A program made the translations under genes and the position numbers. Positions 1 through 11,170 of a stretch of DNA of 64,000 nt are shown one piece after another. The DNA comes from Plotosus lineatus. Taxonomy: Eukaryota > Chordata > Actinopteri > Siluriformes > Plotosidae. The notes under the pieces are model-generated. The model saw only the letters and a program-made list of their open reading frames with translations, did not search any database and was not told where the DNA came from. The first letter of the stretch is position 1; every line of letters starts with the position of its first letter. The stretch covers positions 32,720,749-32,784,748 of the forward strand of contig CM045735.1 in the NCBI GenBank assembly GCA_024760905.1, written 5' to 3'.

Positions 1-284
1 AGATTTGTTTAATCGGAATTGCTCAAGAGAACAACCACGGTTTTTGTTGTTGCTATTTTTGATCAACTTGCTAATGTAGAATGTAGGGAGCTGAGTAGCT
101 TAACTGAAATGCACACAAGTATTAAAGTAACAGAGTATGACTGAAAATACAACTTTTACAAAGATTATGTAATATAGTGTCGGTCAATTAGATTTATGAT
201 CCTTCAGACAGCTGTGGTGATGATAGTGTTTTAAAAGGGTTTTACAAATATTTTATCAAAGGAGAAAATCCTGGGATGGATGTA
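1..284. other. Unassigned AT-rich DNA
   Basis: I see no open frame, repeat or RNA gene that I recognise. It is the left flank of the fold-back transposon that follows; the last two bases (TA) are that element's target duplication. Confidence 0.5.
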
Positions 285-2173
285 CAGTAGGCCGTTGACT
301 ATTCGCGGTTTTGCACTCGCGGTTTGAGTACACGCGGTCTGCCCAGCAACCGGCACGTGATTCAAATTCAGCCAATGGCTGTCCTCCTTTCTGCTGATTT
401 GTTGAGCTGATGTCCCGCCCCTTTTTACTCATTCACGCACAAGTTGTCAATGAGCCTCTTTTTTCTGTGTTTTAATTACCAGTTAAGCTCTATGATACCA
501 CTCAAGCACTCTGGCTAAGCGATAGAAAACGCTGGATGTCTCTTCTGAAGAAATAACACTTTCTCCTTTCTCTGAACTGTTGTATTAAAATCTTTTTCAA
601 TTTTTATTCTAGTACAGTACCTAAGTTCATTTTTATGCGTGAGATTTTATATTCTGTGGTATGTTTAACAGTACTCTTCATGTCCTTTTACATTGAAGTT
701 GGAGTAACATGTCCAAGATGGCGCTGCCCAGAGGGCGATGTCGCGGAGTTCTCAGAGTCAAATTGTTTCTTTGTTCGTTTTAATGTGTTTTATTTGTTTG
801 TTCATGTTTTGCACAATGCTCGTCTATGAGCAGCTTCGGGCAACTAAGCATACAATAATCTTCTATCTTCTATCTATTCTATGCTACGGAGCTCCATGCT
901 AGCAGTTAGCTAGCGGCTACCGGCTAAGTCCGTAGCTCTGAGAGGCTTGGTTAGCACTTCCGGCCATACTACTTGAAAATGTTCAGTCTACCATATGGTG
1001 CCTGCCATAGCATGTCAGCTCTGCTTAGTTATACACTGCTAAGTTATAACTAAGCACGCTCAACTTGGCTTGTTCGCTGGGATGCGGCTCCATAGCATAC
1101 TGGCTCTGCTAGCCGCATCCCGGCTAACAAAGAAGCCGAGGCAGGACGGGGCCGAATGACGACTCCTTCGCTTGGGATATCAAGGGATGAAGGCCGTGTA
1201 GCCGGCTGGTATAATCGCCTTATCGGGTGTACTCTCCTCAAGCCATGTTTCACAGAGACACAGATCTGTAGATCCCTCTGCGCTGCAATCTGAGCATGAA
1301 GCTCGTCCATCTTTTTTCGAAGGGAATGAACATTTTCAAGTACGTAGTATGGCCGGAAGTGCTAACCAAGCCTCTCAGAGCTCCGTCTGGGCCTAGCCGC
1401 TAACCGCTAGCATTGAGCTCCTAACCAAGCATGCTAACCAAGCGCCAGAGAATCTCAAAACGCCGCCTGGGCATAGCATAGCTGCTCAAGATATAAGTTA
1501 TTGCCCGAAGCTGAAGCTGTTCATGCTGTAGTAGGGTCGATCGATCATAGACGAGCATAGTGCAAACCATGAACAAACGAATAAAACAAATTAAAATGAA
1601 CAAAGAAACAATTTGTCTCTGAGAACTCCGCGAGGTTGCCCTCTGGGCAGCGCCTTCTTGGACACGTAACTCCAAAACATCACTCTAAGACGTCACTCCA
1701 AGTTCAATGTAAAAGGACATGAAGCATAATAAAGTTTATCCTTTTGGTATCATTTGTTAAACATGCTACAGAACATAAAATCTTCCGCACAAACATTCTA
1801 AGAATTAACTGAGGTACTATACTGGAATAATAATTGAAAAAGACTTTAAAACGAGTGCTTTACAACAGTATATGCTGTATAATGTTTAAATATTTTATTA
1901 CTAAATATCACAGTACAAAATTAAAAAGTTTTTCTTAATCATGACTACATTTTACTACATAAATACTGTATTAATGAGTAAGACTGTCTGTAGAATGTGT
2001 TTAAGAAGCATATTTTAGCGCATGTAATAGTTACATAGTATTTTACTGCCGGCTGCTCATTCGCGCATGTGAGGTCATGTATGGGGTTTTACTTCCGCAT
2101 CCAGAGCTCGCGGATTATCTCGATTCGCGGGAGGGCTCGGAACCGTACCCCCGCGAATGTCAAGGGCCTACTG
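285..2173. mobile_element. Fold-back pogo/Tigger-like DNA transposon
   Basis: The left end reads CAGTAGGCCGTTGAC and the reverse complement of the right end reads CAGTAGGCCCTTGAC, both followed by TTCGCGG-like bases. Both ends are flanked by TA (283-284 and 2174-2175), the target duplication expected for the Tc1/mariner/pogo superfamily. The inverted symmetry goes far beyond the TIRs: 705-790 pairs with about 1590-1665, 815-860 with 1490-1520, and 925-990 with 1327-1385, so the whole 1.9 kb is two arms around a loop at about 990-1326. No transposase is present, so it is non-autonomous. The CG-rich 'Tigger' start is an assignment from family knowledge; the TIRs and TA duplications are seen directly. 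Confidence 0.8.
1172..1338 (-). pseudogene. LINE endonuclease N-terminal fragment (loop of fold-back element)
   Basis: On the minus strand one frame reads NVHSLRKKMDELHAQIAAQR and, after a frame change, CLCETWLEESTPDKAIIPAG. That is the layout of the first part of an APE-type endonuclease from fish L2/CR1-group LINEs: an N-V-RSL-K-x-DEL opening, then a C-x-x-ETWL motif whose Glu is catalytic in the family. It is broken by the frameshift at about 1250 and by a stop soon after. It lies in the unpaired loop of the surrounding fold-back transposon, so it was probably captured by it. The match is by eye; a longer LINE body is absent. Confidence 0.45.
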
Positions 2174-2192
2174 TACTACACTGTAGTAACTA

Positions 2193-2505
2193 CAGGGATT
2201 CCTTGTTACTTTGTTTTTCAATTCATGTGGCTTCAGTGCATCGTGTTTTTTTTTTAAATTGTTATCGAATTAAAAAATAAGGAACTTAAGGAACAATAGG
2301 GCACAAACAAGGCCAATTATGCAAAAAAAACAAAATGCTAAAGAAACACAAAACAAATAACAACCAAAAACCTCCAATCAAAACTAGTTACATTTTTGTG
2401 AGGTGCGAGTCTGAGTGTGTGCACACCTATCTGCGTGCGTGTGCGCGCGTCTGTATGTGTGTGTATTTATATTTTATTTACATCTTATGCATTACTTTTT
2501 AGATT
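2193..2505 (+). mobile_element. Fragment of a pogo-like element (CAGGGATyCCTTG family)
   Basis: It starts CAGGGATTCCTTGTTAC after TA and continues GTGGCTTCAGTGCATCG, the same sequence as the left part of the element at 37509-39649. It then has a GT-rich stretch followed by TTTACATCTTATGCATTA, which recurs inside the hAT element at 22.7 kb and at 39.4 kb. The right TIR is missing. Confidence 0.5.
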
Positions 2506-2857
2506 CGAATCCTTTTTAGAACCCACCCTGCTAAGACCGACCGCTGTTCACCCAACAGTATAAATGGGTACCAGTAAAAAATACTGTTAAGGTAACCTGT
2601 GATGGACTGGCATCCCTCCTGGAAGGACTTCTTTCTACTACAGAAGTCCGCGACAAGCTCCAGCCTGATGAGCCTCAAGGTGTGAAAAACCCAACAGATA
2701 TTACCCTTGATAGTGATAGTCACTGCAAAAGCTTATTAAAAAGCAAGACTTTTCAACAAGTTCTAAAATTCAAAATTCTGGCTTAAAAATAGAGAGTTAA
2801 AGCAGAATCAGATTATTAAAGAAGAGAGGTAGTGTGTGTTTATAAAAGGCGAAGGAA
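2506..2857. other. Unassigned DNA
   Basis: No gene seen. Short open frames here have no recognisable domain. Confidence 0.4.

Positions 2858-3899
<1,042 letters not shown>

Positions 3900-3961
<62 letters not shown>
3900..3961 (+). repeat. (GT)n microsatellite
   Basis: About 60 bases of pure GT. Confidence 0.97.
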
Positions 3962-3962
<1 letters not shown>

Positions 3963-4138
3963 AATTACTCTGAGAATTGTACGTCTGTGCTCAATACACT
4001 ATTACTCTCTTCATAAAGTATTGTCATGTGGCGGAACTAAATAAAACAATTTGTGATTTCTAATTATTATATATCGTAGCAATGTTCCCTGGGTAATCAA
4101 GCACTGTAACCTAATGAGCTTTATTTAAGCTGTAAGCA

Positions 4139-4140
4139 AC

Positions 4141-4220
<80 letters not shown>
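4139..4220 (+). repeat. (CA)n microsatellite
   Basis: About 80 bases of nearly pure CA. Confidence 0.97.
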
Positions 4221-4222
<2 letters not shown>

Positions 4223-5212
4223 AACGATTATAATCCAAAAATTGTGACAATGCTGTAGTTCTAACTGTCACTGAGATATTTGGGATCTTGCAGAATATAT
4301 TTACTTTCCAAAGACTTCACTATGTTCATTATGAATAAGTAATGATTAAACATCTCAGGCAGTGTGAATTAAAAATAAAACAGTTTGCACAACAATTTTT
4401 TTAAACAATTTTTTTTTTACTGCTTGGCTCCGGACTTCAGCATTTAAAGACCTTAGTGTGCCTGCTCATTAACAGAGTGCATGAGCTGCTGTCAAGCGTG
4501 ATCGCACAAAGCTATTCCTGAGTGAGGAGCAGTGACCGGAGTGTGCAGAGAAGCTTCCTTTCGCAAGTGTACTTCTGTTTTGCTCACACTCAGCAGTGGC
4601 ATGTGCATGCATGTTCGCGCTCCCAAAGGAGCTACACTTTGCTGTCAAGTTACATTTTGAGCCTCTAGGGCTAGGACAACAATTCATGCTTCCACACGTC
4701 GGATTGGTCATTTTCAACCAATCCAAATCGGAAACCTTGATCTCCAGGAGACTACTCAAAAAGTTACACTTTTCGGCCATCGCTATCCACACACGTCTTT
4801 ATGGATTAGACATTTGCAGACAGACAAATTGCAACTATCTTGAGACACATATCTAATTTGTCTATGTACTTTTGCTTCTATGGTTAAACAGTATATCAAA
4901 TATCTCTAATAATAGTTATTATTATCACCTCTCACCTCTACCTACCTCCTTGCATAATGCATTTTATGTTCAATACTACTTATTACTGCTATCACTAACA
5001 ATTTGGACTATTACTACTACTAACACCAATAATACTAGGCCCTGAGATCTTGCACTGTTATGATATCATGCTATCATTTCCATTTGCACATCTGAGTTTG
5101 TTATAAATATATTTTTATGTCTTTATGCTTTCGTTGAAGTCTAATCCACTCGGCAAGATGTAACTAAAATGAAAGTATAATAGCTGAATCCAGTGCATTA
5201 AATTTGAAGTTA
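4221..5212. other. Unassigned DNA
   Basis: About 1 kb with no recognised repeat. A 107-codon open frame on the minus strand (4469-4792) has no domain, no family resemblance and low-complexity composition, so I do not call it a gene. 4900-5050 is an AT-rich stretch with many TATTACTAC-like triplets. Confidence 0.4.
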
Positions 5213-5720
5213 AAGGAGACCTGTGGTGAATTAGTGCACTTAGCTATTTAAAATGATCATGTATAACATCAGCGGATCCTGTTTCTTTAATGTGTACGAA
5301 AGAGTTATGATTCAAGGCGTGATCAAAGGCATGTTGCTTTTTTGATTTGGTGTTCCAGCCTGGTGGTGACACAACCTCTTCGGATTGGCTGGGCTACGCA
5401 ACTGACCCGTGCAGCATAACACAGAATCAGGCAGTGCTGGGCCGTACAAACAAGCACAGAAATTGTAGAAAACATTTATTTTTGTTTTTAAACCAACTGA
5501 TGATAGGAAAGCCAAGTTGGCAAAATGTTAGCTGCATAAACCATTTTGGATTTACCTGCTCATCTCTGGCAGTGTTCTTGTCTTCACAATCCAGCCCTGC
5601 TAGTAATCCATTGGATAAAATTACTATTTTTGTGGGTTTTTTTAGGGTACTTCATGTTAAAACAGGCATCTGCATCACTGAAACCTTATTATATGCACAA
5701 AAATTATGCTGTAAGGATGA
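5213..5720 (+). repeat. Dispersed repeat R1, copy 1
   Basis: It begins GACCTGTGGTGAATTAGTG and matches a second copy at 53073-53650 along its length: TAACATCAGC near the start, AACCAACTGATGA with GGAAAGC in the middle, CTGCTCATCTCTGG, TAAAATTACTA, and ATTATGCTRTAAGGATGA near the end. The two copies are in the same orientation and separated by about 48 kb. No TIR or poly-A tail is visible, so the class is unknown. Confidence 0.7.
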
Positions 5721-5927
5721 TTGATACCGAACACTTTTTCATATTGGTATTGTGGTCTTGTTTGAAGGAGCTGTATTCAGAAAATAAATGCAAATTCATC
5801 AATTGCAAATTCAACATGTCAATTTTGTGCCTGCAGGTTTGCAATATAGTGGGTGAACTTTTTTGGAACCAACCTTCATCTGAGTGAAGAACATTGCTTT
5901 TTTGATGCATATCATTTTATTTGTGGG

Positions 5928-6323
5928 GGGCAGTGGGGGCCTGGTGGTAAAAGGCGTTGAATCGCTGATCCTCGGGTTGGGGGTTCGAGTCCCACTCTCC
6001 ACAGGGTTGTCACTGTCCCCTAGTGCAGCCAACTGGATTATCAAAGGCTGGCCATGTCTCTCACTGTCTATTATGGTGTGACGCATTTAAAAGAAGCATT
6101 GCTGACTTTCATCAAGAGTAGACTGCATAGCCGTCAGTGCGTTTCTGCCCCTTGTGAAGGGTTGTGTGAGGAAGGGCATACGGCATAAAAACCTATGCCA
6201 AATCGAATATGCGAACCATTAACATGACTTCCATGCAGATGGAGGCAGATGATTCGCTGTGGCAACCCCTGAAAAAAAGGGAACAGCCAAAAGGAAAAGA
6301 AGAAGAAGAAGAAGAAGAAGAAG
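5928..6323 (+). mobile_element. tRNA-derived SINE with RTE tail (S1), full-length
   Basis: It is flanked by a perfect 15-bp target duplication, CATTTTATTTGTGGG, at 5913-5927 and 6324-6338. The head is tRNA-like with an intact Pol III B box GGTTCGAGTCC at about 5981. A body follows (GTTGTCACTGTCCC ... GGCCATGTCTCTCACTG ... TTGCTGACTTTC). Next comes a block resembling the RTE 5' UTR (GGGTTGTGTGAGGAAGGGCA), then the RTE 3' terminus (GGCAGATGATTCGCTGTGG ... GAAAAG) and (GAA)n. It is presumably mobilised by RTE proteins, because it shares the LINE 3' end. It is the best-bounded S1 copy in the window. Confidence 0.9.
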
Positions 6324-6407
6324 CATTTTATTTGTGGGAATATCTAAAAACCAACAAAACAAGAACAGATCTCCTCTAGCAAGACATTCAATTTGCTATC
6401 CAGAGGA

Positions 6408-7349
6408 CAGTCGGCCCCCTTCTTACGAAATTAATCAGTTCCAGAGCCTTTTTCAGAACCTGGAGTTTTCGTAAGTAGAGGCGAATTTCACATGTAAAAC
6501 GCGTGATTTGTTCCAAGGCTCCCAAGACTACCCCATGAACCCTTTAAAAATTATAAAAGTACACCAATTTTGTATGAAATATGTGTTAAAATTAAAAGAA
6601 AATTATTTATTAAACCATTTAAACATTTCATTAACATTTTAAACCATTTTATTAACATTTATTAATTAAACCATTATTAAACATTTTTTATTAACCAATT
6701 TTTTATTAATCAAACCAAACAATATTCAACATTAAACATTTTTTATTAACCAATTTTTTTATTAACCAAACAATATTAAAGATTAAACATTTGTGACTCG
6801 CTCTGCCGAGTGCGGGAGGCGTTGCGGCCAACACCGGAGCTTTTGGGGCAGAACATGGCTTGTCCGGACTTCCGATCTGTCAAGCAGGCAAGTTCGCTTT
6901 GAACACTTGTTTAGTACTCAAGAGTCACTCGTTTGCTTCGTTTGATCGGAGGTCTGGATGAGCCACGTTTTGCCCACATTCGGCTGAGCGCGCCACATTT
7001 ATTAAACATTTACTGAATTAAACAACTTAAAAAATGGGAAATAAGCTGCAATGAGCACTCTCAAAAAAAAAAACCTTTCGAAACTCACGGACCAACAGTA
7101 CAGCTCTCCTTTCTGCGTGTGACAAACAAAAGCTTTATAGGTGCAGTACTATGGAGATTCAGCTCCCTCCTGGCCAGTGGGAGGCCAATGGGAGGCCAGC
7201 GGGGCGGGATGTTGGGAGACAGCCGATGAGACAGCAACTCTCGCATTGTTTGAATGTTTGAATGGCGCGTTTGAATGTTTGAATGGCTCATTTGGCGCTT
7301 TTTGTAAGAAGAACTTGTTTCGTATACAATATAAGAAGGTGGCCAACTG
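6408..7349. mobile_element. Non-autonomous pogo-like element (CAGTCGGCCCCC family)
   Basis: The left end reads CAGTCGGCCCCCTTCTTACG; the right end reversed reads CAGTTGGCCACCTTCTTA. TA follows the right end (7350-7351), while the left flank is GA, so one base of the duplication has mutated. The interior has AT-rich (TTAAACATTTTTAT)-type repeats at 6600-6790, then a unit (GACTTCCGATCTGTCAAGCA) related to the tandem unit inside the 57138-58286 element. No transposase. Confidence 0.75.
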
Positions 7350-7357
7350 TACTATGT

Positions 7358-7705
7358 TCATGAGTTCATTTTCTGTACCTGCTTAATCCTAGTTTGGGTC
7401 GCGGGAGGCTAGTGCCCATCCCAGCCAACTTCGGGCGAGGGCAGAGTACAGCCTGGACAGCTCGCCAGGCCATCACAGGGCGGAAACACACTGACGGCTT
7501 TGCAGCCTACTCTTGTCGAAAGTCAGCAATGGTTCTTTTACATGCCTCACACCATAGACAGTGGGAGACATGGCTGGCCTTTGATAACCCAGTTAGCTGC
7601 ACTGGGGGGGGGGGCAGTGACAACCTTGTGGAGAGTGGGACTCGAACCCCCAACCTTTTGGATCAGCGATCCAGCGCCCTATACCACTAGACCACCACTG
7701 CCCCC
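7358..7705 (-). mobile_element. Chimeric SINE S2 (S1 head and body, V-SINE tail)
   Basis: Minus strand. The tRNA-like head lies at about 7630-7705 (reverse of GGTTGGGGGTTCGAGTCCCA), followed by the S1 body, but the tail is the V-SINE type (reverse of GGCCTGGCGAGCTGTCCAGG ... CCCATCCCAGCCAACTT read on plus). A 12-bp target duplication ACTGTACTATGT lies at 7346-7357 and 7706-7717. The duplicated bases include the last four bases of the pogo-like element plus its TA, so this SINE landed on that element's right end and is younger. Confidence 0.8.
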
Positions 7706-7717
7706 ACTGTACTATGT

Positions 7718-8790
7718 ATTCGTGTATATATGGGAGTGGCATGATCTTATGGGCCTGCTATGCTGTTGCACAGCATAGAGCCCACCTGCCCTGGCTCTTT
7801 AAGTGTTAAAATGTTCAAATGTAAACAAACAGACAAAACCCATCATTTTAGTTCGCCTTTCTTTATGTTTCAGTATTGTTTGTACTAGGACTTTTGAACA
7901 CGGTTAAAGCAAAACCATTACACTGTTCAGTCTATGCCTGGAGCTTGTGACTACAATCAAATTTCAGTGTTTTTTTTTCTTCTTAAGTTATCTTGTAGTA
8001 TATACCATAAAAATGGTTAGGTTAAGTCTTATTGGATGTTTGTAGCATGTCTCTTTTTATAACTATTGAATACTATAGTGATAGGTTTGTATACATGTCA
8101 TAATAATTAAGATTTTTATTTTGTCAAATGTTCATTGGTTCGTTTTTTTTTTGTTTGTTTGTTTATGTTTTATTTTGTTTTCTAGTCATCAATCAGGATG
8201 TTGTTTCGTGCCTGAAGTTACCACGTGGGAGGGTTTATAATGCAGAACTGCAGAAGGTCTACTTATAAATTTAGGCGTTTTTCATGTGACTCAAACCCAA
8301 TTCATTTAGATTGTTTGCAGTTTTTTTTGGTTTATTTTATTTTACTTTGTAAACAAGATACATCATCACAGCTTTTGGAAACGTTTAAAAAACACTTTTA
8401 TAAAGTTTTTTTACATTACAGCTTCAGCGATGTTATGGAATAAAGCCAGTAAAATTCCTGAGGGAAAAGAATAAGGAGCACGAGCAGTTAGAAAGAAGAG
8501 AGAGGAAGAGGCACCATAGTGTGTTTAACACGTTTGATAGTGAAGTGCAAATTAAACATATCAGCACTTTAAGGAAATATTTAAGGATGATTTGCAGAGT
8601 TTTTCAAGCAAATTGTTTTCACAGAGGTAAACTGCTGCAGCAAATTAGTTTACAATAAGATGTTTATCTGTTTACCAAAACAACTGTTTTCTCGCTCACG
8701 CTTTTGTTGGTTGATGGTTTCTGATAGGAGCGAAAGAGCAAGGAAAGTTCCTTGTGAAGAAGCGTCACGCCGAGAGAAATTAACAAACTC
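7718..8790. other. Unassigned AT-rich DNA
   Basis: About 1 kb with no recognised gene or repeat. Contains a T-rich stretch (8140-8180) with (GTTT)n. Confidence 0.4.
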
Positions 8791-9042
8791 ATTCAGTCTT
8801 CTTCTTTTCTTTCCATCTTTTTCCCTTTTTCAGGGGCCGCCACAGCGAATCATCTGATTCGCATGTTTGATTTGGCATAGGTTTTTACGTCAGATATCCT
8901 TCCTGACACAACCCTTATAGCATGGGGCAGAAACACGGTGACAGCTATTCAGCCTACTCTTGACGAAAGTCAGCAATGGTTCTTTTACATGAACCTCTCA
9001 CCATAGACAGTGAGAGACATGGCCGGCCTTTGATAACCCAGT
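8791..9042 (-). mobile_element. S1 SINE, head-truncated
   Basis: Minus strand. The RTE-type tail is at 8800-8890 (CAGGGGCCGCCACAGCGAAT on plus), then the RTE 5'-UTR-like block and the body. The sequence stops at about 9042 within TTGATAACCCAGT, so the tRNA-like head is missing (5' truncation). Confidence 0.75.
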
Positions 9043-9541
9043 GTATTAAATATTGAGGAATCAGTCTTGTCTGACACAATGAATGAAATATATTGACTGT
9101 GCTTAAGTTATACCAGAAAAACCTTTATTTTGTTCAAAGTTTACAAGCACCTGTTCCTAATAATGGAAAGTGTAATTGATGTAATGAAAAAACTTCACTT
9201 GTCATGGCTCTGCACAGCTCAGCTCATATCTCTCTTAATGTTTGGGTCAAATACTAGGACTTATAATGATATTTTGTAGTCGACTAATTTACCTTTACAA
9301 AGTAAAGAATAACATCTTTACTCTTGTAATTCAGTGTTTCATAATACTGTAACTGACCCAACATCATTCATAATTGACGGAACATATGTGAATTAATGTT
9401 AACATTTTTTAGAACTAAATCATTTTTTCAACAACTAAAACCCAACAAAAATTAATTTATGTCACCTGGGTAATATTTTCAGAGAATCAGCAACAAAAAC
9501 TAAAGACTACACAAACATACAACTTACCGTTACAAGATAAA
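9043..9541. other. Unassigned AT-rich DNA
   Basis: No recognised feature. It ends at the TTAA flank of the next element. Confidence 0.4.
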
Positions 9542-9921
9542 TTAATTGTGAGCCACTCCACTGAAAGTAGGCCTTGCGTCCAAAAATGCAAACATGTCAA
9601 TTTTCCACGGATCCGTGGAATTCTGTGGTTGTTATCTCAAATTGGTTATTTCTGTGAAGTGTCTAAATCTAGTGAAGGCTGAGTACTAAACAAGTATTCA
9701 ACGGCGCCTTGCTCACTTGAAAGACCGGAAGTCCGGATAAGCCGCGCTTTATCTCAAGCACAAGCAAGTGAACTTGCTTCAAGTCCCTATTACAGTGGAG
9801 CGCCTCACATATTGTAAGCCGCTCGTTGACTGGCTATTTTAAGCTTAATGTAAAGTGACTCAGCACAGCTTCATATAAAGTGACTCGGCTCAATGCAAAT
9901 TTGCAGCGTGTTGTGTTTAAA

Positions 9922-10229
9922 ATGGCGCGAACTTTAATGAAAGAAGAGGAATCCCGCTTCTCAGAAATTGATAAGGATAATAAGAATAAGTTTAAGTGGA
10001 AATGGCGAAATTTGAGGCGAAAAGCGGCAAACAGACTCAGAACGTATCGGAACCTTTGGTGAGTTTCATAAAGAAATCTGACATTGCTGGCAAGGTCTTG
10101 TGTGTTTATTGCAACGACCTGATCAATTTTGGATCTCGCGGATGTATTGCACTTATGGCCGACAGACAAGCGCACTCAGAGGGAATTACTAAATATTTAT
10201 TGAGCTTAGATTACGTGAAATCACATTGA
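9922..10229 (+). pseudogene. BED-like zinc-finger protein remnant (hAT-type)
   Basis: From ATG at 9922 the frame reads MARTLMKEEESRF then DKDNKNKFKWKW. A frame change at about 10000 is needed to continue into SFIKKSDIAGKVLCVYCNDL and INFGSRGCIALMADRQAHSE, ending at a stop at 10227-10229. The C-x2-C pair (LCVYC), the NFGSRG loop and the ALxxxxxxH segment resemble BED-type fingers at the N-terminus of hAT transposases and their domesticated relatives; the final zinc ligand is not clear. The hAT catalytic core is absent. It is a broken first exon rather than a functional protein. Confidence 0.45.
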
Positions 10230-11170
10230 AATGTAACTTAATAAAAGTAATCTGTATTGGTAAAATCATTGTGTGATAAACTTACTCGCATTGTTGATAA
10301 TAATAGTTGAATATGTATGGGAATTTTATGCATTTTTTTTTTATTTGCAGCCAAACGTAAGTAATTCGTGTTCAATTTGAAAATACTCAATACATTGGTG
10401 ATGGTTGTCATATAAATTAATACGCCATCGTTATTTATCTGACTAGTATCTCAACATTAATTAGTAACTAGCAGGCTGGGACAGTTGAAAATGTTTCATA
10501 AATTTATAAAGTGGTTTACAGGAAATATTTGTGTATTTTTTCATCTTTCATTCATACAACACAAAAAATTGAGCCACGGTTGACCTATTTCTCAATTCTG
10601 TGTGTATATATTATGTTGCAAATACATATATGTTTACAAATAATTATATTCCAATAAGTCTATGCTGGATGATATGTTGACCAACTGTAGATAGCAAACA
10701 GGCTCAGCCCTGGACCCCGCCCCTAGCCCCCCAGCAAAAAGTTTGTCAATACCTTGAAAACTGACCGAGCTATACCATTTCTTGTGTCAGCATTCAACGA
10801 AAAATTTCAAACGACATTTAAGAGAAAAATGAGCACAAAGATTGTTTTTCTTCCAAGATCATTAGTCCTTAGCAACCAAACTTTTTTATGCACCTCAGCC
10901 ATATAAACTTTTAGGAAACATGTCTAGGAAAAGTTTTAGGAAGAGATGATAAGAGATACCATCCTCATTTTAATCTGACACGACCTTTTTTAACTCATCA
11001 GTCACCATGGTAACACCTCCAAAATGAACAAAAAAAAAAACGACTTTTTTTTTTCTTCATTTCTGTTTATTCCAATAAGTTCAGTATGTATCTTTTCGAC
11101 CATGATATAAAGGTTCAAATGCCTTCAAATGATACTGATTGAAAAAAAAAACACTGTCAGGCTCAAACAA

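Noticed and set aside
4469..4792. 107-codon minus-strand frame as a host gene
   Set aside because: No domain, no splice context and no similarity that I recognise; length is within chance for non-coding DNA.
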